The notes under the pieces: generated by a model
What the model was told of the DNA's origin: nothing
What the model saw: only the letters and a program-made list of their open reading frames with translations
The model's database searches: none
Assembly: GCA_947630785.1 (NCBI GenBank)
Contig: CANRIW010000006.1
Span: 21,568 to 85,567, forward strand
Length of the DNA: 64,000 nucleotides
Origin: an uncultured Oscillospiraceae bacterium
GTDB taxonomy: Bacteria; Bacillota; Clostridia; Oscillospirales; Oscillospiraceae
Reading direction: 5' to 3'
In this document: positions 29,437-36,226 of the stretch, in pieces
How the letters are laid out: every line of letters starts with the position of its first letter
How positions within the stretch are numbered: the first letter of the stretch is position 1
Position numbers and translations under genes: made by a program

Positions 29437-29985
29437 TTAAGACCGGAACGTCTTCACCAGCAGCCACAGGGCGGTGAGCAGCAGAGTCACGTTGGCGAAT
29501 CTGGCCGCGGCCACCGCCCCCATCCCTACCAGGGCCCCCACCACGCAGCCCGCCGCCGCCGTGGAGACCCGCTCCGCCCAGTCGGCGTCCAGGGAGCCGG
29601 CCAGCATATCGTACAGAGCCCGGCCTCCGTCCAGGGGCCGCACCGGGAGCAGATTAAAGGCCCCGATCCCCAGGCTCATCGCCGCGGGCAGATACCACCG
29701 CATCATCAGAGCGAACCCGCCGGTGAGCAAATTGACCGCCGGCCCCGCCAGTGCCACCAGGCTGTCCCTGCCATAGGGCAGGGGCCGCAGATAGTCGAAG
29801 GTCAGCTCCGCCCCCACGGCGCTCAGGGCAAATCGCTCCACCCTCCCGCCGCAGAGGCGGGCGGCGGCCACGTGGCCGGCCTCGTGGAGCAGGCAGGCCA
29901 GCACCCCCCAGGGCAGCAGCCCCACCCCCTCGTCCAGCCAGAACAGGACGGCCATCAGCAGCAGAAAGCCGGGGGTGACCCTCAC
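29437..29985 (-). CDS. spoIVFB: site-2 (M50) metalloprotease, SpoIVFB-like
   Basis: About 182 residues from a GTG at 29985 with GAGG 8 nt upstream; an ATG at 30009 (190 residues, overlapping the previous gene) is the alternative. Several membrane segments carry the zinc motif HEAGH (second helix) and the distal ligand in [11 protein letters not shown]. In Bacillus SpoIVFB cuts the pro-sequence from sigma-K in the mother cell. The overlapping upstream gene is SpoIVFA-like and a pro-sigma-K gene lies 2.3 kb away, which supports the same job. The substrate is inferred, not seen. Confidence 0.82.
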   Translation of the reverse strand: MRVTPGFLLLMAVLFWLDEGVGLLPWGVLACLLHEAGHVAAARLCGGRVERFALSAVGAELTFDYLRPLPYGRDSLVALAGPAVNLLTGGFALMMRWYLPAAMSLGIGAFNLLPVRPLDGGRALYDMLAGSLDADWAERVSTAAAGCVVGALVGMGAVAAARFANVTLLLTALWLLVKTFRS

Positions 29986-29995
29986 CTCCGGCCCC

Positions 29996-31003
29996 TCAGT
30001 AGTCCACATAATAGATGGGGTCCAGGCGGATATCGTCCTTCAGGATGGTCAGATGGAGATGGGGACCGGTGGCATTCCCGGTGTGGCCCACCAGCGCCAC
30101 CGTCTCCCCGCAGGAGACCTTCTGGCCCTTGGACACCAGCAGCTTGGAGCAGTGGGCGTAGAAGGTGGCCACGTTGTTGGCGTGGTCGATGCAGAGGTAC
30201 TTTCCGAACTCATCGCTCTCTCCGATATAGCGCACGGTGCCGTCCGCGTAGGCCCCGATGGGCGAGCCCTCCTTCGCGCCGATGTCCAGAGCCAGGTGGA
30301 ATTCATTTACCCCGTTGACCGGGCTGTCCCGGTATCCGAAATAGGAGGTGATGCTCCCCTCCACTGGGTTCACCGTCTCTTCCAGGCCCAGCTCATAGTG
30401 CTCGAAACTCACGTTGGAGGGCAGTCTGCGCCCCTGATCGTCGGTGGTCTGTGCAACGGCCGTCACCACCGCAGGAGAGGGCGTGGGCTCCGGCGTGGGC
30501 TCGGGGGTCACCGTTGGAGTCGGCTCCGGGGCCTGAGCGGGATCGGGCTCCTCCCCGCCATCATCATTGGAGCGGCCGGCCAGGGCGCCGTGCTCGTTGA
30601 GCCAGTCCAGCCCCATATGTGCGGTCTCGCTCAATGGGACGATGGCCATATCTGCCGCTCCAGGCTCCTCCGGAGCGGGTGGTTCGATCTCTTCACCGCC
30701 GAACACGGCGGCGCAGAGCTGTTGAAGCGCGTCCCGCACCGGCTCTCCCGCCGACACCGACTGTCCGAACTGCCGGAACGCCCCCTGGAAGTCCACATCG
30801 GAGGTCAGCGCGTTCCGCCACGCCTCCACCTGCCCGGGCAGGATGCCCCTGCCGAAGTAGACCAGCAAAAACAGCCCCAGGCTCACCGCCAGCCGGAGCA
30901 GCCGGCTGCCCTCCCGCCCGCGATCCTCCCGCTCCGGGGGCCGCCTGTTCCTGGGGGCGGGACGGCGGCCCCTCCCCCTGTTCTGATCGTGGGAAACGGC
31001 CAC
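29996..31003 (-). CDS. spoIVFA: membrane-anchored M23-domain protein, SpoIVFA-like
   Basis: 335 residues: basic N-terminus, one membrane segment (about 35-52), a long linker with Pro/Thr/Glu repeats (about 150-180) and a C-terminal LytM/M23 domain. His/Asp (FHLALDIG) and HLHL zinc motifs are kept, so it might still be an active endopeptidase, unlike many SpoIVFA proteins. The order SpoIVFA-SpoIVFB is that of Bacillus, where SpoIVFA holds and inhibits the protease. GTG 31003 has AAGGAGG 8 nt upstream; the ATG at 31009 is too close. A sigma-E-like promoter is just upstream. Confidence 0.78.
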   Translation of the reverse strand: MAVSHDQNRGRGRRPAPRNRRPPEREDRGREGSRLLRLAVSLGLFLLVYFGRGILPGQVEAWRNALTSDVDFQGAFRQFGQSVSAGEPVRDALQQLCAAVFGGEEIEPPAPEEPGAADMAIVPLSETAHMGLDWLNEHGALAGRSNDDGGEEPDPAQAPEPTPTVTPEPTPEPTPSPAVVTAVAQTTDDQGRRLPSNVSFEHYELGLEETVNPVEGSITSYFGYRDSPVNGVNEFHLALDIGAKEGSPIGAYADGTVRYIGESDEFGKYLCIDHANNVATFYAHCSKLLVSKGQKVSCGETVALVGHTGNATGPHLHLTILKDDIRLDPIYYVDY

Positions 31004-31037
31004 GCCCATCCCCTCCTTGTCCGAATCGTCACTCCAA

Positions 31038-31064
31038 ACTGTATGTGGATGGCCGGGGATTTAT
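31038..31064 (-). promoter_or_regulatory. sigma-E-like (sporulation) promoter for spoIVFAB
   Basis: The minus strand has GCATAAA, with ATA at 31062-31064, then 16 nt, then CATACAGT (31038-31045). This fits the Bacillus sigma-E pattern ATA-N16-18-CATACAnT except for one base near the end of the -10. The implied start is about 20-25 nt before the gene. No sigma-A promoter is seen here. Confidence 0.55.
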
Positions 31065-31074
31065 GCGCCGCCCC

Positions 31075-31103
31075 TTGACGTCGCGGCATCGCTCTGCTAA
31101 AAT
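31075..31103 (+). promoter_or_regulatory. sigma-A promoter for the DUF3842 / Mrr-like pair
   Basis: TTGACG (31075-31080), 17 nt, TAAAAT (31098-31103), then GGAGGGG before the ATG at 31134. It diverges from the spoIVFAB promoter, with only about 10 nt between the two -35 regions. Confidence 0.8.
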
Positions 31104-31133
31104 AGAACATAAGTACGGTTTGGAGGGGATACC

Positions 31134-31544
31134 ATGAACATTCTGGTCATCGACGCGCAGGGCGGCGGTATGGGCCGCCAGCTGGTGTCCGCCATCAGGC
31201 AGGCGGCGCCGGAAGCGGCCGTCATCGCCGTGGGGACCAACAGCGCCGCCACCTCCGCCATGCTGAAGGCGGGGGCGGACAGGGCCGCCACCGGGGAGAA
31301 CGCCGTGGTTGTCAACGCCCGCCGGGCAGACATCATCACCGGCCCCATCGGCATCGTGGTGGCCGACGCCCTGCTGGGAGAGATCACCCCGGCTATGGCC
31401 GCCGCCGTGGGCAGCAGCCCCGCCGTGCGGGTGCTGGTGCCCGTGAGCCACTGCGCCACTGTGGTGGCCGGGGTGCCCGACCTGCCCATGTCCGCCCTGA
31501 TTCAGAGCGCGGTGGAGCGCATCGCCGCCATCGCCAACGGCTGA
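31134..31544 (+). CDS. DUF3842 family protein
   Basis: 136 residues starting MNILVIDAQGGGMGRQLV, a Rossmann-like nucleotide-binding pattern, and ending with a conserved MSALIQSAVERI stretch. I recognise DUF3842, a Clostridia family of unknown function. It has a strong promoter and is followed after one base by the Mrr-like gene. Confidence 0.82.
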   Translation: MNILVIDAQGGGMGRQLVSAIRQAAPEAAVIAVGTNSAATSAMLKAGADRAATGENAVVVNARRADIITGPIGIVVADALLGEITPAMAAAVGSSPAVRVLVPVSHCATVVAGVPDLPMSALIQSAVERIAAIANG

Positions 31545-31545
31545 G

Positions 31546-32271
31546 ATGACCGGGCAGGAGTATGAGGAGCGCTGCGCCCGCCGGCTCCGGCGGTGCGGCT
31601 TCGACCGGGTGACCCTCACGGGGGGCAGCGGCGACCAGGGGGTGGACATCCTGGCCCGGCACAAGGGCGAACGGTACGCCATCCAGTGCAAGTATTACAG
31701 CCGCCCCGTGGGCAATCACGCGGTGCAGGAGGCCTTTGCCGGGGCGCGGTACTATGGCTGCGATCACGGGGTGGTGCTCACCAACAGCACCTTCACCCCC
31801 GCTGCGGTGGAACTGGCGGACAGCACCGGAGTGCTCCTCTGGCCGGAAAACGCTCTGCCCTATCCCCCTTGCCGCTCCCTGATCATCCGATGGATGGGTA
31901 TCCTGATCGCCCTGGCCGCCGCCGTGGCCCTGGCGGGATTTTACTGGTTCGGTCCCCGGTCCTCCCCTCTTCAAATCGGCTGCCTGTGCGCCCTGATGGC
32001 CGGCGGACTGCTCAGCGCCCTGGAGTTCGGCCTGTTCGGGATGGACCTGGCCGCCTGCGGCTGCTGGGTGACGGCGGCGTGTCTGGCCTTGGCCGATCCG
32101 CCCCTTCAATACGGGCTGACGGACCAGGCGGGGCTGTGGCTGCTGCTTCCCCTGGCGGTGAGCGCTCTCCGGGCCCTGCGGCTGGTCCTGCGCTATCTGA
32201 CGGACGTCGGAGCCGAACCGGACCCGGACGAGCTTCCGCCGGAGAGCGCGTCAGAGCCGCCGGAGGAATGA
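31546..32271 (+). CDS. Mrr-type restriction-endonuclease-fold protein with C-terminal membrane helices
   Basis: 241 residues. Residues 1-105 form an Mrr_cat-like nuclease domain: GDQGVDILA and YAIQCKYY give the D...QxK catalytic pattern, with an upstream Glu (EYEERCA). From about 110 there are about four membrane helices and then an acidic tail. This nuclease-membrane layout is known in Mrr-like proteins of Firmicutes, but the role (foreign DNA, DNA repair or stress) is unknown. No methyltransferase partner is present. One base separates it from DUF3842. Confidence 0.8.
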   Translation: MTGQEYEERCARRLRRCGFDRVTLTGGSGDQGVDILARHKGERYAIQCKYYSRPVGNHAVQEAFAGARYYGCDHGVVLTNSTFTPAAVELADSTGVLLWPENALPYPPCRSLIIRWMGILIALAAAVALAGFYWFGPRSSPLQIGCLCALMAGGLLSALEFGLFGMDLAACGCWVTAACLALADPPLQYGLTDQAGLWLLLPLAVSALRALRLVLRYLTDVGAEPDPDELPPESASEPPEE

Positions 32272-32292
32272 TACCGGCACGGACATTCTTTT

Positions 32293-32323
32293 GGGCGGCG
32301 GCCGACTGGCCGCCGCCCTTTTT
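32293..32323. terminator. terminator between the Mrr-like gene and sigK
   Basis: A perfect 11-bp stem (32293-32303/32308-32318, loop GACT) followed by TTTTT on the plus strand. The T-tract runs up to the sigK stop codon, which comes from the opposite strand. Confidence 0.85.
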
Positions 32324-33012
32324 CAGCATTTATCATAGCACTCCCGCAGCTTTTCCAGCGCCTTTTTCTCGATGCGGGACACGTAGGAGCGACTGATGCC
32401 GCAGAGGGATGCGATCTCCCGCTGGGTCAACGGCTGCTGGCCGTCCAGCCCGTAGCGCAGGCGGATGATGTGGGCCTCCCGCCCGGTGAGGCAGGTCTTC
32501 ACGCACCGGCGGACCTTCTCGCAGGCGTCCCGCAGGTCCAGGTCCTCCAGCATGGTGTCGTCCACCTTCACCACGTCCATCAGGGACAGAGAGCCGTTTT
32601 CGTCGTCATTGTCCAGGGTGTCGGACAGGGAGACCTCCCCCTGGAGCTTCCGCTGGGAGCGGAAGTACATCAATATCTCGTTCTCGATGCACCGGGAGGC
32701 GTAGGTGGCCAGCTTGACCTTTTTGTCCGGCCGGAAGGTGGACACCCCCTTGATGAGCCCGATGGTGCCGATGGAGATCAGATCGTCCTGGTCGCCGTTG
32801 GCGGTATAATATTTCTTCACGATGTGAGCCACCAGCCGCAGGTTGTGCTCGATAAGGGTATCCCTGGCGTCGGCGTCCCCCTCCGCCATCCGCCGCAGGC
32901 AGTCCGCCTCCTCCTCCGGGGTCAGGGCCCGGGGGAAGGAGCCGGTGTTGTTCGCCAGTCTGAGAGTAAAAAACAGCCCGTTCAGGGTCAGCAACAGCCA
33001 TGCCGTCCACAT
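32323..33012 (-). CDS. sigK: sporulation sigma factor sigma-K with pro-sequence
   Basis: 229 residues. Residues 1-20 (MWTAWLLLTLNGLFFTLRLA) form a hydrophobic pro-sequence like that removed from Bacillus pro-sigma-K. Region 2 shows NLRLVAHIVKKYY and DLISIGTIGLIKG, and region 4 has QREIASLCGISRSYVSRIEK. The gene is whole, with no skin-type insertion. It directs late mother-cell genes for coat and cortex. ATG 33012 has GGAGGTGG at 8 nt; the much longer upstream ORF is antisense shadow. The SpoIVFAB pair is 1.3-3 kb away. Confidence 0.9.
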   Translation of the reverse strand: MWTAWLLLTLNGLFFTLRLANNTGSFPRALTPEEEADCLRRMAEGDADARDTLIEHNLRLVAHIVKKYYTANGDQDDLISIGTIGLIKGVSTFRPDKKVKLATYASRCIENEILMYFRSQRKLQGEVSLSDTLDNDDENGSLSLMDVVKVDDTMLEDLDLRDACEKVRRCVKTCLTGREAHIIRLRYGLDGQQPLTQREIASLCGISRSYVSRIEKKALEKLRECYDKC

Positions 33013-33031
33013 GGATGACCACCTCCGGGGA

Positions 33032-33059
33032 AGTGTATGCGGGGTTGGATTGTCCCTAT
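33032..33059 (-). promoter_or_regulatory. sigma-E-like promoter for sigK
   Basis: Minus strand ATA (33057-33059), 17 nt, CATACACT (33032-33039), a full match to the ATA-N16-18-CATACAHT sigma-E pattern. The predicted transcript would begin near 33025, almost at the ribosome site, leaving a very short leader; that is a reason for caution. Confidence 0.5.
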
Positions 33060-33106
33060 CCCGGCGGAAGGACGGACGGGAATTTCCTCCGGCCGTGCTT
33101 TTGCCC

Positions 33107-33135
33107 TTGCCCTCCCGGCCGAAATGGGGTAATAT
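33107..33135 (+). promoter_or_regulatory. promoter for the tandem flavodoxin-fold gene
   Basis: TTGCCC (33107-33112), 17 nt, TAATAT (33130-33135), about 40 nt before the ATG at 33175. It diverges from the sigK promoter. Confidence 0.65.
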
Positions 33136-33174
33136 ATAGGCACATACTCCAAAAACTGACAGAGAGGGAAGATT

Positions 33175-34590
33175 ATGAACATACTGGTCATCAACGGCAG
33201 CCCCAAGGGCAAAAACAGCGCCACCCTCCAGACGGTGCTGTACCTCCAGATCCTCCACCCGGAGCACACCTTTGAGATCATGGACGCGGGGGCGAAGATT
33301 AAATCCTACGAGCGGGACTTTTCTGAACCCAGAGCGGCGCTGGAAAAGGCCGACCTGCTGCTGTTCTCCTACCCGGTGTACACCTTCGTGGTGCCCAGCC
33401 AGCTCCACCGGTTCGTGGAGCTGATGAAGGGCAGCGGGGTCGATCTGGCCGGCAAGTACGCCACCCAGATCACCACCTCCAAGCACTTTTACGATGTCAC
33501 CGCCCACCGGTTCATCAGGGACAACTGCCAGGACATGGGGCTGAAGTTCATCGACGGCCTCAGCGCCGACATGGACGACCTGACCACCGACAAGGGCCAG
33601 AAGGAGGCCCGGGACTTCTTCGACTTCCTGGTGTGGCAGATGGAGCGGGGCCTGTCCGAGCCGGTAATGGCGAGCGTGCCCGCCCCGGCGAAGCACGTCC
33701 CCGTCACCGTGCCCCAGTCCACAGAGGAAAAGAGCGGCAACGTGATCATCGTCACCGACTGCGGCCCGGAGGATGCCCAACTCCAGGCGATGATCGACCG
33801 GTTCCGGGCGGTGCTGCCATACAGGACCACCGTGGTGAACATCCTGGACTTCCCCATCAAGGGCGGGTGTCTCGGCTGCTTCAACTGCGCCGTGGACGGC
33901 CAGTGCGTCTACAACGACGGCTTCTCCGAGCTGCTCCGGGAGAAGATCCAGACCGGCCAGGCCATCGTCACCGCCTTCACCGTCCGGGACCACTCCAAGG
34001 GCTATCGCTTCAAGCTGTACGACGACCGGCAGTTCTGCAACGGCCACCGCACCGTCACCATGGGGATGCCCATGGGCTATCTGGTGTGCGGCGATCTGAG
34101 CCGGGAGGAGAACCTGCGGCTGATCCTGGAGGCCGAGCCCCAGGTGGGGGGCAACTATCTGGCCGGCGTCGCCTGCGACGAGACCGATCCCGACGGGGAG
34201 ATCGACGCTATGGCCGCCAGGCTGGCCTACGCCATCGGGCACAGATACGAGAAGCCAGCCAACTTCTACGGCGTGGGCGGCATGAAGATCTTCCGGGACC
34301 TGATCTGGCTCATGCAGGGCATGATGAAGGCCGACCACAAGTTCTACAAAGCCCACGGCCAGTACGACTTCCCCCAGAAAAACCGGGGGCGGATGCTGGC
34401 GATGTACCTGGTGGGCGGGATGCTGGCTAATCCCAAACTGAAGGCCCAGGTGGGGAGCAAGATGACCGAGGGCATGATCGCCCCCTACCGGAAGGCGCTG
34501 GAGCGGGCAAGAAAGGAAATGGAGCCCGCCAGAAAGACCGGCGTCACCGTGTCCGTGGGCGGGAAACAGGTGTTTGGAAAAAAGAACTGA
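33175..34590 (+). CDS. tandem flavodoxin-like NAD(P)H-dependent oxidoreductase
   Basis: 471 residues. The first flavodoxin fold (1-165) opens MNILVINGSPKGKNSATLQ, the FMN-phosphate loop, and has YPVYTFVVPSQ. A second domain (about 185-345) has GCLGCFNCAVDGQC, a Cys-rich iron-sulfur-flavoprotein-like segment, but lacks the N-terminal GSP loop. The C-terminal ~110 residues are helical. It may reduce quinones, flavins or aromatic compounds; the substrate is unknown. It has its own promoter and terminator. Confidence 0.78.
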   Translation: MNILVINGSPKGKNSATLQTVLYLQILHPEHTFEIMDAGAKIKSYERDFSEPRAALEKADLLLFSYPVYTFVVPSQLHRFVELMKGSGVDLAGKYATQITTSKHFYDVTAHRFIRDNCQDMGLKFIDGLSADMDDLTTDKGQKEARDFFDFLVWQMERGLSEPVMASVPAPAKHVPVTVPQSTEEKSGNVIIVTDCGPEDAQLQAMIDRFRAVLPYRTTVVNILDFPIKGGCLGCFNCAVDGQCVYNDGFSELLREKIQTGQAIVTAFTVRDHSKGYRFKLYDDRQFCNGHRTVTMGMPMGYLVCGDLSREENLRLILEAEPQVGGNYLAGVACDETDPDGEIDAMAARLAYAIGHRYEKPANFYGVGGMKIFRDLIWLMQGMMKADHKFYKAHGQYDFPQKNRGRMLAMYLVGGMLANPKLKAQVGSKMTEGMIAPYRKALERARKEMEPARKTGVTVSVGGKQVFGKKN

Positions 34591-34606
34591 GCGCGTACAC
34601 GCGGAA

Positions 34607-34633
34607 AAATCCCTCCGGCCGGAGGGATTTTTT
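34607..34633 (+). terminator. terminator after the flavodoxin-like gene
   Basis: AAATCCCTCC-GGCC-GGAGGGATTT followed by TTT (34607-34616/34621-34630), 16 nt after the stop. Confidence 0.85.
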
Positions 34634-34704
34634 CATGCGGATATGTGCTGATCTGGTCCGCTGAGTTGTTATAGATATGTGGCCACAAAAAACGGAAGGG
34701 GGGT

Positions 34705-35172
34705 GTGCCGGTGGAGCGCGAGGCTGTGCTGGAGCTGTTCGACCGCTACGCGGACACGGTGTACCGGGTGGCGCTGGGCTATCTCCGCTCGCCCCAGGAG
34801 GCGGAGGACGCCGTGCAGACGGTATTTCTCAAACTGCTGGAGGGAGAACTGACCGCCTATCCCGGAAAAGAGCGGGCCTTTCTCGCCAGATTGACGGCAA
34901 ACCACTGTAAAAACGTCCTCCGCGCGGCGAAACGCCGGGAGACTGTCCCTCTGGAGGAGGTGACGGCGCTGGTCCAGCCGGAGGACCGGGACCTGCTCCG
35001 GGCGGTGATGGAGCTGCCCGAGAAGTACCGGGCCGCGGTGACCCTCCACTATTTTGAGGGGTACGACCTTCGGGAGATCGGGGAACTGCTGGGAGTCAGC
35101 CCCTCCGCGGTGTCCATGCGGCTGCACCGGGCCAGAGACATCCTGAAAAAACAGCTTGGGAGGGATCGATGA
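34705..35172 (+). CDS. ECF-type RNA polymerase sigma factor
   Basis: 155 residues with a GTG start (34705; GTG 34711 is also possible). Region 2 has FDRYADTVYRVALGYL and QEAEDAVQTVFLKL; region 4 has LPEKYRAAVTLHYFEGY and the helix-turn-helix LLGVSPSAVSMRLHRAR. It probably serves a group IV, stress- or envelope-linked regulon and is held by the product of the overlapping next gene. I see no convincing promoter between the upstream terminator and this start. Confidence 0.88.
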   Translation: MPVEREAVLELFDRYADTVYRVALGYLRSPQEAEDAVQTVFLKLLEGELTAYPGKERAFLARLTANHCKNVLRAAKRRETVPLEEVTALVQPEDRDLLRAVMELPEKYRAAVTLHYFEGYDLREIGELLGVSPSAVSMRLHRARDILKKQLGRDR

Positions 35173-36143
35173 TGGAAGAAGAACTCAGGCGCGTTTCTGA
35201 TAAACTGCGGCTGCCGGAGGGGAGCCGGGAGCGCATCCGTTCCTACCTCTCCGAACAGCCGACCAATGACAAAAAGGAGGAAACCTCTGTGAAAAGACCG
35301 AGAATCAGGACCAAAGTGGCGCTGATCGCCGCCGTGGTGGTGCTGGCGCTGGCCATGACCGTGACTGCCGGCGCGGCGGTGACGGGGCTACTGTTCCACA
35401 ACGACATCATCGTGGACAGCGCGGACGATCTGCCGTCCCTCGACGGGACGGGCGGCGGCGCCCCCGCGTTTGGCTACAGCGTCGTCTCTTCCAGCGGGAT
35501 GGAGCCCTTTTCCCTGGAGGAGATGATCGAGAGCAGCCGCGCCAAATCGGACGACTGGGATAGGGGAGAGCGGCTGAACGGCGGCCCCATGTACAAGTAC
35601 GCCCAGTGGGACACTGTGGAAGTGCTGAGCGACGACCCGGCCCTCCGCAGCCGGAAGGTCAGCCGGGGCGACGGCGCGGTGAAGATGGAGTACACCGCGG
35701 AAAACCCCGCAGATTTGTTGGCCGCCATGACGGGCAATATCACCCTGGACCTGTCCTGGATGGATGAGCACTACGGCTATGTGCCCGACGGGAACTTCCT
35801 GTACCAGGTGTCCGACCCCTGGGGCCGGTATATCAGCGAGTCGCTTTTGGCGCTCTACGCCAAAGAGGACGGCAGCGCGTATGTCAGGGTGGACGTGGAC
35901 CACGTGGGCGCCGATGGCTTTTACGAAAACGCCGACGCTTATATCATCGACGGCAGCTATGAGACCGCCTATTACTACACCTCGGCGGACGGCCTGCAAT
36001 TCGTCGTCAAAATGGACCACGGAAACGTCTGGGCCTCCTGCTATACCGACCACGCCAGTATCAGCCTGTACGGCGGGTATCTGACCCGTGACGAGGTGGA
36101 GGACATCCTGGACAACTTGCATGTGGATATCGCGGAGCAGTGA
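35169..36143 (+). CDS. single-pass membrane anti-sigma-like protein
   Basis: 324 residues: a cytoplasmic N-terminal part (1-47), one membrane helix (about 48-71) and a large Asp/Tyr-rich extracellular domain (about 75-324). The start overlaps the sigma gene (ATGATG), the usual sigma/anti-sigma coupling. The short inner domain has no clear zinc-binding anti-sigma motif. The outer domain might sense ligand or envelope state; I do not recognise its fold. Confidence 0.7.
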   Translation: MMEEELRRVSDKLRLPEGSRERIRSYLSEQPTNDKKEETSVKRPRIRTKVALIAAVVVLALAMTVTAGAAVTGLLFHNDIIVDSADDLPSLDGTGGGAPAFGYSVVSSSGMEPFSLEEMIESSRAKSDDWDRGERLNGGPMYKYAQWDTVEVLSDDPALRSRKVSRGDGAVKMEYTAENPADLLAAMTGNITLDLSWMDEHYGYVPDGNFLYQVSDPWGRYISESLLALYAKEDGSAYVRVDVDHVGADGFYENADAYIIDGSYETAYYYTSADGLQFVVKMDHGNVWASCYTDHASISLYGGYLTRDEVEDILDNLHVDIAEQ

Positions 36144-36171
36144 CAACAGAGTCACCGTGTCCGTGGACGGA

Positions 36172-36216
36172 AAAACACTTGACAGGCGGGGCTCTGCCCC
36201 GCCTGTCAAGTGTTTT
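36172..36216. terminator. bidirectional terminator between the anti-sigma-like gene and glmS
   Basis: A 20-bp perfect stem (36172-36191/36197-36216, loop CTCTG) with T-tracts on both strands, serving the two converging genes. Confidence 0.92.
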
Positions 36217-36226
36217 TTCCGTTCAG

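Noticed and set aside
31546..32271. Restriction-modification or other defence system
   Set aside because: Only the nuclease-like protein is present; no methyltransferase, specificity subunit or other defence gene is next to it.
32323..33012. skin-like element inside sigK
   Set aside because: The sigma factor reading frame is continuous with regions 2 and 4 both present.
32323..34356. Long minus-strand ORF extending sigK to 677 residues
   Set aside because: Beyond 33012 it is the reverse of the plus-strand flavodoxin-like gene; the sigma factor start has its own ribosome site.
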